Positions 1-6,842 of a stretch of DNA of 8,390 nt are shown here, piece by piece. The stretch covers positions 1 through 8,390 of the forward strand of contig CAYLPJ010000111.1 in assembly GCA_964385465.1 (NCBI GenBank), given 5' to 3'. The notes under the pieces are model-generated. The model was not told the DNA's origin, made no database searches, and saw only the letters and a program-made list of their open reading frames with translations. Position 1 is the stretch's first letter. Each line of letters opens with the position of its first letter. The translations under genes were made by a program, and so were the position numbers. The stretch comes from CAYLPJ01 sp964385465 (GTDB taxonomy: Bacteria; Planctomycetota; Phycisphaerae; SM23-33).

Positions 1-8
1 GGCGAAGA

Positions 9-36
9 AAAGCGGCGTCGTTGCCGCCGCACTCCA
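9..36 (-). repeat. REP-like 28-bp repeat, inverted relative to the copies at the right end
   Basis: This stretch is the exact reverse complement of 8197-8224 and of 8359-8386. It contains a 6-bp stem (GCGGCG at 12-17 and CGCCGC at 25-30) around a 7-nt loop. Only the 28-bp core is shared; outside it the left copy does not follow the 94-bp unit seen at the right end. Three copies in one 8.4-kb window, in both orientations and outside genes, point to a dispersed palindromic intergenic repeat. No transposase is present here. Confidence 0.7.
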
Positions 37-100
37 TATTTGGCGGCGTGGGCCCGGGAGTGCGATGGGTGGCGCGCCGGTTCGACGGGGCGCGCGGGGC

Positions 101-137
101 GGCTTCGGCGGGCGACGTTGGCACGCTTGCGGCGACG
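101..137 (+). repeat. Degenerate 37-bp segment shared with the right-end spacer
   Basis: Positions 101-137 align without gaps to 8242-8278, with about 8 mismatches over 37 bases. The blocks CTTCGGCG and GGCACGCTTGC are identical. The segment lies near the left repeat core, and its partner lies between the two right-end repeat units, so it may be another part of the same repeat family. In a GC-rich genome some of this similarity could be chance. The 11-base identical block containing GCACGCTTG is the most specific part. Confidence 0.4.
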
Positions 138-180
138 CGGTGTCCGCGAAGGCGGTCGGGGTTGCGGGGCGCGGGGGGCG

Positions 181-186
181 TAGAGT
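181..186 (+). promoter_or_regulatory. Possible -10 element upstream of the operon
   Basis: TAGAGT matches 4 of 6 positions of TATAAT and opens a short AT-richer island (181-192) in a very GC-rich leader. A TTGCGG at 162-167 resembles a -35 box, but the spacing of 13 bp is too short, and no better -35 is visible. This is a weak suggestion based on composition and position, about 80 bases before the first gene. Confidence 0.18.
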
Positions 187-202
187 AATGTTCGGGCGCG
201 TG

Positions 203-241
203 CGGCCGCCGGTGGGCGGGCCGTGGGCGCACGGTCGGCCG
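203..241 (+). promoter_or_regulatory. Leader stem-loop just before the ribosome binding site
   Basis: CGGCCG at 203-208 can pair with CGGCCG at 236-241. Inside it, CCGTG at 221-225 pairs with CACGG at 230-234 around a GGCG loop. The structure ends 12 bases before the AGGAG of the first gene, so it could affect translation or mRNA stability. A second possible hairpin lies further up (GCGCGCC at 72-78 with GGCGCGC at 89-95). Such pairings arise readily by chance at this GC content. Confidence 0.25.
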
Positions 242-253
242 TCGCGCCGGGAA

Positions 254-258
254 AGGAG
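254..258 (+). promoter_or_regulatory. Ribosome binding site that sets the start of the CheB-CheR fusion
   Basis: AGGAG lies 6 bases before the ATG at 265. This favours 265 over the in-frame ATG at 223, which has no such site and would add 14 residues unlike the family. A GTG at 262 is also in frame but sits only 3 bases from the AGGAG, so the ATG is the better choice. Confidence 0.75.
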
Positions 259-264
259 CCCGTG

Positions 265-3200
265 ATGGGCACCGACGAGAGCGAGAGGAAGGACACCGGG
301 GATTCGCCCGCGCCGGCCGAGGACCCGTCGCCTGGTGCCGACCGGGGCGAATCCGGGCGCGAGAAGGCCCCGGCCGACGCGTCCGGCGGCGAGGCCCCGC
401 CGGCCGCCGACGCCGGCCGGCCCCCGGCGGGCGTGCCCGGCGGGGAGGTTCCCGAGCACGCCGACCCGGCGGACATCGAGACCCCGCCCGACGGCGCGGA
501 CGGCGAGTCGGCGTCGGAGGGCGCCCCGGTCCCGGCCGTCGCGGAGGCCCGCAAGAAGGTGCCGATCGTCGCCATCGGCGCCTCGGCCGGGGGGCTGGAG
601 GCGCTCCAGGCGTTCTTCTCGAAGGTTCCGCCGGACAGCGGCATCGGCTTCGTGGTGATCACGCACGTCCGCCCGGGCCGCCAGAGCATCCTGCCGGAGC
701 TGCTGGAGAACGTCGCGTCGATCCCGGTCTCGGCCAGCGAGGACGCGGTGAAGGTCGAACCGAACAGGGCGATCGTCGCCAAGGACTCGCTACTGCGGAT
801 CGACGATGGCGTGCTTTACTCGCTTACCGAAGACGACGAGCCGCAGGCGGTCCACCACCCGGTGGACTGGTTCTTCCGCAGCCTCGCCGACGACCAGCAG
901 GAGCACGCGATCTGTATCGTCCTGTCCGGCTCGGGCAACGACGGGGCCATCGGGCTGCGGGCGGTCAAGGCCGCCGGGGGCATGGTGATGGTCCAGCAGC
1001 CCGAGACCGCCAAGTACGCCGGGATGCCCGACAGCGCCCTGGCCACCCGCCTGGCCGACTACGTCCTGCCGCCGGAGCGGCTGCCCGAGGCGCTGATCGA
1101 GTACTGTCGCGGCCCGTTCCTGCGGGCCGTACCCCGCCGGGCCCGCCCGGAACTGCCCGAGGACGCCGTCCAGTCCATTCTCGTCCGCCTGCGGTCGCAC
1201 TCGGGGCAGGACTTCACCTGCTACAAGCGCTCGACGATGAGCCGCCGCATCCGCCGGCGGATGAACGTCCACCACATCGACGACCCCCGCGAGTACCTTC
1301 GCCACCTCCGCGAGAACCCCGCCGAGATGGACGCCCTGCTCCAGGAGCTGCTGATCAGCGTGACGAACTTCTTCCGCGACGGGGAGGCCTTCGACGCCCT
1401 GGCCGACAACGCCGTCCCGCGCCTGCTGGAGCAGCGCGACGACGGGCACCTGCTCCGCGTCTGGGTGCCCGGCTGCGCGACCGGCGAGGAGGCCTACTCC
1501 GTGGCCATCCTGCTGCACGAGCAGGTCCGGCGGCGCGAGCGGCTTCACGAGATCCAGATGTTCGCCACGGACCTGGACGCCCGCGCGATCGAGGTGGCCC
1601 GGGGGGGGCTGTACCCCGAGGGCGTCGCGGCGGACATCTCCCCCGAGCGGCTGAAGCAGTATTTCACGAAGGAGGACGGCTCCTACCGCATCCACAAGAA
1701 CATCCGGGACATGATCGTCTTCGCGGTGCAGAACGTCATCTCGGACCCGCCGTTCACGCGGATGGACCTGATCGTCTGCCGCAACCTGCTGATCTACCTC
1801 GACGCCGTCGCCCAGCAGGAGGTCCTCCGCGCCTTTCACTACGCCCTCCAGCCCGGGGGGCTGCTGTTCCTGGGCTCCTCGGAGACCCCCGGCGAGGCCG
1901 GGCGGCTGTTCACGACCGTCGACAACAGGCACAAGATTCTCCTGCGGCGGGAGACGCCCCAGCCGACCTTCCCGGCGGCGCCGCACCCGCCGCGGCGGGC
2001 GCGCCGCCCGGAGGCCGGGCCCGCCGCGGGCGAGGGCCGCGACGAGGCCGGCGGGCTCGCCTCCGCCGCCGGCGGCCCGGCGGGCGCCCGGCTGTCCCGG
2101 ACGATCGAGCGGGCGCTGCTGGACCGGTTCGCGCCGTGCAGCGCGGTGACCGACGAGCACGGCACGGTGTCGTACATTCACGGGCAGGGCGGGATGTACT
2201 TCCAGCCCGAGCAGGGCCAGCCCCGCAACGACATCCTCCGCATGGCCCGCGAGGGCCTGGCGCTGCCGCTGGCCTCGGCGCTCCGGGAGGCCGCCCGCGA
2301 GGGCCGCCAGGCCGTCCGGCGGGGCCTGCGCGTCCGCACCAACGGCGAGCACGTCCGCTGCGACCTGACCGTCCGCCCGCTGACCTCGCCGGCCTCGCTC
2401 CGCGGGCTGCTGCTGGTGACCCTCGCGCCCGCCGAGGACGCCGACGGCGCCGAGGGCGACCAGGGCGACCAGGGCCTCGGACCCGCACCGGCGCCCGGGG
2501 CCGGGCCGGCGGAGCGGGAGGACATCGAGCGCGAGCTTCGCTGCACCCGCGAGAGCCTCCAGAGCACCGTCGAGGAACTGGAGACCTCCAACGAGGAGCT
2601 CCGCAGCAGCAACGAGGAGCTCCAGTCCACCAACGAGGAGCTCCAGTCCGCCAATGAGGAGCTCGAGACCTCCAAGGAGGAGATGCAGTCGCTCAACGAG
2701 GAGCTCAACACCGTCAACGCCGAGCTGGAGAGCAAGGTAGACGCCCTCGCCCGCTCCAACGACGACATGAGCAACCTGCTCAACAGCATGCAGGTCGCCA
2801 CGATCTTCCTCGACGGCGACCTCCGCGTGAAACGCTACACCGAGCGGGCCCGCGACGTGGTCCGGCTGATCGATTCCGACATCGGCCGGCCACTCAGCGA
2901 CCTGACCAGCACGCTGGACTACCCCGACCTCGTCGAGGACTGCCGCAAGGTCCTCGCCACCCTCTCGCCGGTGGAGCGGGAGGCCCGCGACGCCGACGGG
3001 CGGTGGCAGCTCGTCCGCCTGCTGCCGTACCGCACGGCCGACAACGTCATCGACGGGCTGGTGCTGACGGTGGTGGACATCACGCGGACCAAGGGCGCCG
3101 AGAGCGATTACCAGGCCGCGTTGGCGGGGCGGGACCTGTTCCGGGGGATCGTCGAGACGGTCCGCCAGCCGCTGCTGGTGCTCCACGCGTCGCTGGAGGT

Positions 3201-3492
3201 GGTGCTGGCGAACGCGGCCTTCCACCGGACGTTCCGCACGCACGCCGAGGACACCGACGGGCGGGCGCTGTCGTCGCTGGGCGACGGGCAGTGGGACCTG
3301 CCCGAGCTCCGCGAGCTGCTGGAGGATGTCCTGCCCGAGGACAACGCGGTGAGCGGCTACCGCGTCGAGGGCGAGTTCCCCTGGATCGGGCGGCGGGCGT
3401 TTCTGGTCAACGCCCGAAGGCTCCGCCCGGGCGGTGACAGGGGGGATATGATTCTGCTGGCCTTCGAGGACGTGACCGGACGCGAGCCATGA
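265..3492 (+). CDS. CheB-CheR fusion protein with PAS domains (methylesterase/methyltransferase signalling protein)
   Basis: 1075 aa. Residues 1-95 are an acidic Ala/Pro/Gly-rich tail, probably disordered. Residues 100-282 form a CheB catalytic domain with the expected triad: Ser107 (GASAGG), His134 (ITHVRPG) and Asp226 (GNDGAIGL). The receiver domain of classical CheB is absent. Residues 300-562 form a CheR domain: helical N-lobe, TNFFRD at 367-372, SAM-binding GCATGEEAYS at 403-412, FATDLD at 433-438 and CRNLLIYL at 505-512. Residues 615-725 resemble the PAS_10 domain seen in this family. Residues 769-824 are eight heptads of coiled coil, followed by PAS domains at about 838-945 and 953-1070. 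There is no histidine kinase domain. By family, CheB removes and CheR adds methyl groups on receptor glutamates; the substrate here is unknown. No signal peptide or membrane segment is visible, so it is cytoplasmic. The stop overlaps the start of the kinase gene (ATGA). Family assignment is firm; the biological role is inferred. Confidence 0.93.
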   Translation: MGTDESERKDTGDSPAPAEDPSPGADRGESGREKAPADASGGEAPPAADAGRPPAGVPGGEVPEHADPADIETPPDGADGESASEGAPVPAVAEARKKVPIVAIGASAGGLEALQAFFSKVPPDSGIGFVVITHVRPGRQSILPELLENVASIPVSASEDAVKVEPNRAIVAKDSLLRIDDGVLYSLTEDDEPQAVHHPVDWFFRSLADDQQEHAICIVLSGSGNDGAIGLRAVKAAGGMVMVQQPETAKYAGMPDSALATRLADYVLPPERLPEALIEYCRGPFLRAVPRRARPELPEDAVQSILVRLRSHSGQDFTCYKRSTMSRRIRRRMNVHHIDDPREYLRHLRENPAEMDALLQELLISVTNFFRDGEAFDALADNAVPRLLEQRDDGHLLRVWVPGCATGEEAYSVAILLHEQVRRRERLHEIQMFATDLDARAIEVARGGLYPEGVAADISPERLKQYFTKEDGSYRIHKNIRDMIVFAVQNVISDPPFTRMDLIVCRNLLIYLDAVAQQEVLRAFHYALQPGGLLFLGSSETPGEAGRLFTTVDNRHKILLRRETPQPTFPAAPHPPRRARRPEAGPAAGEGRDEAGGLASAAGGPAGARLSRTIERALLDRFAPCSAVTDEHGTVSYIHGQGGMYFQPEQGQPRNDILRMAREGLALPLASALREAAREGRQAVRRGLRVRTNGEHVRCDLTVRPLTSPASLRGLLLVTLAPAEDADGAEGDQGDQGLGPAPAPGAGPAEREDIERELRCTRESLQSTVEELETSNEELRSSNEELQSTNEELQSANEELETSKEEMQSLNEELNTVNAELESKVDALARSNDDMSNLLNSMQVATIFLDGDLRVKRYTERARDVVRLIDSDIGRPLSDLTSTLDYPDLVEDCRKVLATLSPVEREARDADGRWQLVRLLPYRTADNVIDGLVLTVVDITRTKGAESDYQAALAGRDLFRGIVETVRQPLLVLHASLEVVLANAAFHRTFRTHAEDTDGRALSSLGDGQWDLPELRELLEDVLPEDNAVSGYRVEGEFPWIGRRAFLVNARRLRPGGDRGDMILLAFEDVTGREP
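2569..2736 (+). repeat. 21-bp in-frame repeats encoding eight coiled-coil heptads
   Basis: Eight consecutive 21-bp units encode heptads of the form N-E-E-L-x-[ST]-x (residues 769-824 of the fusion protein). The units at 2611-2631 and 2632-2652 differ by a single base; the outer ones have diverged more. Asn (or Lys/Val at two units) and Leu/Met alternate at spacing 3-4, as expected for the core of a parallel coiled coil. This linker between the CheR half and the following PAS domain is a known hallmark of CheB-CheR-PAS proteins, so the pattern itself is conserved and not a local accident. Confidence 0.85.
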
Positions 3493-5954
3493 CCGACCGC
3501 CCCGCCGCAGACAACTCGCATCTCGACGCCGAGAGGCTCCGGGCCGAGGCGCTGCGCCGCCTCCGCGGCCGGCGGGGCAAGCTGTCCGATATGGACACCG
3601 AGGACGTCGAGGCGCTGATCCACGAGCTGGAGGTCCACCAGGTCGAGATGGAGGTCCAGAACGAGGAGCTCCGCCGCGCCCGGGATGAGCTGGCCGACGC
3701 CCGGGACCGCTACGCCGACCTCTACGAATTCGCTCCCGTGGCGTACCTCACGCTCGACGCCGCGGGGACCGTCCGCCGGGCCAATCTCACCGCCTCGAAG
3801 CTCACCGGGCGGGAGCGGCAGCAGATCCTCGGCCGGCGGCTGGAACTGCTGCTGGCCGAGGGCGACCGGGACACGTGCTACCAGCACCTCCAGCAGGCGG
3901 CGGCGCAGCAGAACGGGCACGCCTGCGAGGTCCGCCTGCTCCGCCCGGACGGGCGGGACGCCTGGGCGCTGCTGGAGACGAAGGTCGTCGGCGCCGAGGC
4001 CGGCGGGGGGCCGACGGGCTTCCGGGTGACCATGACGGACGTCACCGGGCGGCGGCAGACGCGGGAGAGCCTGCTCGAGGAGCAGCGGCGCCTCCGCCTG
4101 GCCCTGGAGGGCGGGCAGGTCGGGCTGTGGGACTACGACTTCCAGCGGAACGAGGTCCTTTGGAGCTGGACGCTGTACGACCTGCTCCGGCGCCACCCCC
4201 GCGACCGCGTGCGGCGGGAGACGTTCTTCGACTACATCCACCCCGACGACCGCCGGCGCGTCCGCGAGCACGCCGAGGTGTGGTGGGCCGGCGAGGCCGG
4301 CGGGGGGGAGGACGACGGCAACGAGGAGTTCCACGACGAGTTCCGCGTCGTCCGCGACGACGGGGCCGTGCGGTGGTTCATCTCCACCGGGCGGCTGCAC
4401 CGCGACGAGCACGGCCGACCGATCCGCGCCGTGGGGGTCAACTACGACGTCACCGACCGCAAGGCCGCCGAGGAGGCGGCCCGCCGCGGCAAGGCGCTCT
4501 ACCGCGCCCTCGCCGAGCACCTGCCCGGCGGCGCGGCGTTCGTCGTGGACCGGGAGCTCCGGTACGTCCTGGCCCGCGGCGAGGCCCTGGCGGCCGCGGG
4601 CATGGGGCCGGGCGACCTGGAGGGCAGGACCCTCGCCGAGGCCCTGCCCGCCGAGCTCGCCGGCGAGTACGAACCGATGTGCCGCGCCGCCCTCGCCGGC
4701 GAGGCGTTCGACTGCGAGCACGCCGCCCACGGGCGGCATTACATCAGCCGCGGCGTGCCCATCCGCGACGGCCGCGGCGAGGTCACCCACGTGCTGGCGA
4801 TGTCCTACGATATCACCGAGCGACGGGAGATGGAGGAGGCCCTTCGCCGCAGCCGCGACGAGCTGGAGCGGCGCGTCGCCGAGCGGACCGCCGACCTCCA
4901 CCGCGCCGTCGACCAGCTCCAGCTCGAATCGCAGGACCGCCTGGCCGCCGAGCGGCGAGCCGCGAACGAACGCGACCGCCTGTTCAGCCTCCTGAACATG
5001 CTGCCCGGATACGCGGTGCTCAAGGATCAGCGCTACCAGGTCCGCTTCGCCAACCACGGGTACCTCGAGGCCTTCTCCCAGCCGCGGGGCCGGCCCTGCC
5101 ACGAGGTGCAGTACGGCCTCGACGAGCCCTGCCACGACTGTCCCATGCCCGAGGTCTTCGCCACGGGCCGCCCGGAGGACTGGGAGTGGGTGTACCCCGA
5201 CGGCACGGCGTATCACGTCTGGGCGTTTCCCTTCAAGGCCGCCGACGGCGAGATGCTGCTGCTGGAGTTCGCCATCGACATCACCGAGCAGCGGCGGCTG
5301 GAGCGGATGGTCAGCGAGATGAGCGACGCCGAACGGCGGGAGATCGGGCGCGACCTGCACGACACGCTCGGGCAGACGATGACCGGGCTGAACTTCCTCA
5401 TCGGCGGCCTCGCCGACCGGATCGCCGAGCGGATGCCCGAGGAACGCGACCAGGCCGAGCAGATCGTCCAGGCGATCCGCGAGGCCACCGAGCAGGTTCG
5501 CGGGCTCGCCCACGGGCTCAACCCCGTCGGCGTCGAGGCCGAGGGGCTCGCCGCCGCGCTGTCCGAGCTGGCCGGCAACATGCAGAGCTACAGCGGCATC
5601 CCCTGCGCGTTTCGCGCCGACGGGGCCGTCGACATCCCCGAGGCCGAGGCCACGCAACTGTACCGCATCGCCCGGGAGGCGGCGAACAACGCCGTCAAGC
5701 ACGCCTCCCCCGGCCGGGTCGAGATCTCGCTTCGGGGCACGAAGGACGCCCTCGAGCTCCGCGTGCAGGACGACGGGGACGGAATCGCCGAACGGGGCGA
5801 GCGCTCCGGCGGGCGCGGGATGCGTATCATGAGATTCCGGGCACGGGCGATCGGCGCGCAGCTCCGTGTCCGGCGGCGAGCCGGCGGCGGGACGACCGTT
5901 CGCTGCTCGCTGCCCCGGCATCGGGGGCAACGCAACAAAGGGACCAAGCTATGA
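3489..5954 (+). CDS. Soluble multi-PAS sensor histidine kinase, HisKA_3 (NarX/UhpB-like) type
   Basis: 821 aa, no membrane segment seen. An N-terminal coiled coil (about 38-74, HQVEMEVQNEEL) leads into PAS1 (75-187), PAS2 (203-325), PAS3 (336-446), a second coiled coil (446-495) and PAS4 (496-602). PAS4 carries Cys537, Cys548 and Cys551. The HisKA_3 dimerisation domain follows, with the phospho-accepting His624 in REIGRDLHDTLGQ. The HATPase_c domain has an N-box with Glu730 and Asn734, DDGDGI at 761-766, GGRGM at 774-778 and a final GGGTT. All catalytic motifs look intact. It should autophosphorylate in response to a cytosolic ligand or redox cue and pass phosphate to the regulator encoded next. 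The ATG sits in an ATGA overlap with the upstream stop and has no good ribosome binding site of its own, so translation is probably coupled. The downstream junction is also ATGA. The signal is unknown. Confidence 0.93.
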   Translation: MTDRPAADNSHLDAERLRAEALRRLRGRRGKLSDMDTEDVEALIHELEVHQVEMEVQNEELRRARDELADARDRYADLYEFAPVAYLTLDAAGTVRRANLTASKLTGRERQQILGRRLELLLAEGDRDTCYQHLQQAAAQQNGHACEVRLLRPDGRDAWALLETKVVGAEAGGGPTGFRVTMTDVTGRRQTRESLLEEQRRLRLALEGGQVGLWDYDFQRNEVLWSWTLYDLLRRHPRDRVRRETFFDYIHPDDRRRVREHAEVWWAGEAGGGEDDGNEEFHDEFRVVRDDGAVRWFISTGRLHRDEHGRPIRAVGVNYDVTDRKAAEEAARRGKALYRALAEHLPGGAAFVVDRELRYVLARGEALAAAGMGPGDLEGRTLAEALPAELAGEYEPMCRAALAGEAFDCEHAAHGRHYISRGVPIRDGRGEVTHVLAMSYDITERREMEEALRRSRDELERRVAERTADLHRAVDQLQLESQDRLAAERRAANERDRLFSLLNMLPGYAVLKDQRYQVRFANHGYLEAFSQPRGRPCHEVQYGLDEPCHDCPMPEVFATGRPEDWEWVYPDGTAYHVWAFPFKAADGEMLLLEFAIDITEQRRLERMVSEMSDAERREIGRDLHDTLGQTMTGLNFLIGGLADRIAERMPEERDQAEQIVQAIREATEQVRGLAHGLNPVGVEAEGLAAALSELAGNMQSYSGIPCAFRADGAVDIPEAEATQLYRIAREAANNAVKHASPGRVEISLRGTKDALELRVQDDGDGIAERGERSGGRGMRIMRFRARAIGAQLRVRRRAGGGTTVRCSLPRHRGQRNKGTKL
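5937..5943 (+). promoter_or_regulatory. Ribosome binding site for the response regulator
   Basis: AAAGGGA lies 7 bases before the ATG at 5951, inside the 3' end of the kinase gene. It fixes the start of the regulator within a much longer open frame that runs in from upstream. The ATG also overlaps the kinase stop codon. Confidence 0.55.
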
Positions 5955-6640
5955 CAGACGATTCGCCCAAGACGACCGCGGGGACCCGGAAGGTCCTGAT
6001 CGTCGACGATCATCCGCTTGTCCGGCAGGGCATCGCCACCGTGGTGGACCAGCAGCCGGACATGGAGGTCAGCGGCGAGGCCGACAGCGCCCACGGGGCG
6101 CTGGAGTCGATGGAGAAGAACCCCCCCGATGTCGCCGTGGTGGACCTGACGCTGAAGGAAAGCAGCGGGCTGGACCTGATCAAGGACATCCGCATCCGCT
6201 TTCCCGACACCCTGGTGCTCGTGCTGTCCATGCGCGAAGAGGGCTTCTACGCCGAGCGATGCCTGCGCGCCGGCGCCCAGGGGTACATCACGAAGGAAGA
6301 GGGGCGCGACAAGGTCCTCGAGGGCATCCGCAAGGTGCTCGACGGGCAGATCTTCGTCAGCGAGAAGATGGCCACCAAGATCATGGGCCGCATCGCCGAC
6401 CACGCCGGCGGCGGGGACGTGGGCGGCTCGGCCGTCGACGACCTGACCGACCGGGAGCTCCAGATCTTCGAGCTGATCGGCGGGGGCATGGCCACGCGGG
6501 AGATCGCCGAGAAGCTGCACATCAGCCCCAAGACGGTGGACTCCCACCGCGAGCACATCAAACGCAAGCTCCAGCTCGACACCGCCACCGACCTCGCCCG
6601 CCACGCCATCCAGTGGGTCCAGTGCCAGAAGAACATGTAG
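5951..6640 (+). CDS. NarL/FixJ-family response regulator with LuxR-type DNA-binding domain
   Basis: 229 aa, the usual length of the family. The receiver domain (about 13-130) has the acidic pair Asp19-Asp20, the phospho-accepting Asp65 (VVDLTL), the switch Ser93 and Lys115 (ITKEE). A linker of about 30 residues precedes a LuxR/GerE helix-turn-helix at about 163-225, with LTDRELQIFELI (165-176) and the recognition segment ISPKTVDSHREHIKRKL (191-207). It is the expected partner of the HisKA_3 kinase encoded just upstream and should activate or repress promoters once phosphorylated. The start at 5951 is chosen because the receiver fold begins right after it, a ribosome binding site precedes it and it overlaps the kinase stop (ATGA). 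The frame stays open upstream only because of the high GC content. Targets cannot be read from the window. Confidence 0.95.
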   Translation: MTDDSPKTTAGTRKVLIVDDHPLVRQGIATVVDQQPDMEVSGEADSAHGALESMEKNPPDVAVVDLTLKESSGLDLIKDIRIRFPDTLVLVLSMREEGFYAERCLRAGAQGYITKEEGRDKVLEGIRKVLDGQIFVSEKMATKIMGRIADHAGGGDVGGSAVDDLTDRELQIFELIGGGMATREIAEKLHISPKTVDSHREHIKRKLQLDTATDLARHAIQWVQCQKNM

Positions 6641-6734
6641 GCGGCCTCGGAGAAGTCATGCCGCATTCCCGCTGGTCCCCGGCCCGCCTGGCCGCCTTGC
6701 CGGACGAGCCGCACCCGGCGCAGGAACCGCAACG

Positions 6735-6768
6735 AGCGTAGCTGAGACCGCTCAAGCGGCCGTACGCT
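6735..6768 (+). terminator. Candidate hairpin terminator after the response regulator
   Basis: AGCGTA (6735-6740) pairs with TACGCT (6763-6768). Nested inside, CCGC (6748-6751) pairs with GCGG (6756-6759) around TCAA. It begins 94 bases after the regulator stop. No T-run follows, so it is not a classical intrinsic terminator. It may mark or stabilise the operon's 3' end, or be chance. Confidence 0.25.
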
Positions 6769-6824
6769 GTTGCTCGCTGCCAGGTAACGGGTGGTCGTTG
6801 GCAGGAGGAGCTTCGCTGTCCGCG

Positions 6825-6842
6825 GCCGGCGGGGGCGCCGGC
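6825..6842 (+). terminator. GC-rich hairpin in the intergenic region
   Basis: A perfect 7-bp stem, GCCGGCG (6825-6831) with CGCCGGC (6836-6842), closes a GGGG loop. It would be very stable in RNA, but there is no T-run after it. It could act as a terminator or processing site for the upstream operon; direct evidence is lacking. Confidence 0.25.

Noticed and set aside
72..95. GGTTCGA inside a hairpin, suggesting a tRNA T-arm
   Set aside because: The stem-loop geometry is wrong (7-bp stem, 10-nt loop) and no acceptor, D or anticodon arm can be found around it.
65..265. 66-aa open frame upstream of the operon
   Set aside because: Gly/Arg-rich, no ribosome binding site seen, no family resemblance, and it overlaps the repeat-like and leader region.
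790..3243. 817-aa open frame on the - strand opposite the CheB-CheR fusion
   Set aside because: It is the mirror of a strongly GC-biased coding sequence. The translation is rich in Val, Gly, Leu, Arg and His in patterns typical of antisense frames, has no recognisable domain and lies opposite a gene with intact motifs throughout.
3357..5930. 857-aa open frame on the - strand opposite the sensor kinase
   Set aside because: Same reasoning: an antisense shadow with no domain, opposite a complete histidine kinase.
3875..5950. In-frame upstream extension of the response regulator
   Set aside because: The frame is open only because of GC bias. The extension is Arg/Pro-rich, overlaps the kinase in another frame, and the receiver domain starts just after the ATG at 5951.
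6658..6741. 27-aa open frame after the response regulator, with GGAG 5 bases before its ATG
   Set aside because: The spacing is acceptable, but the peptide is short, matches nothing known and has no clear property such as a membrane segment. Orthologue alignment could revive it.
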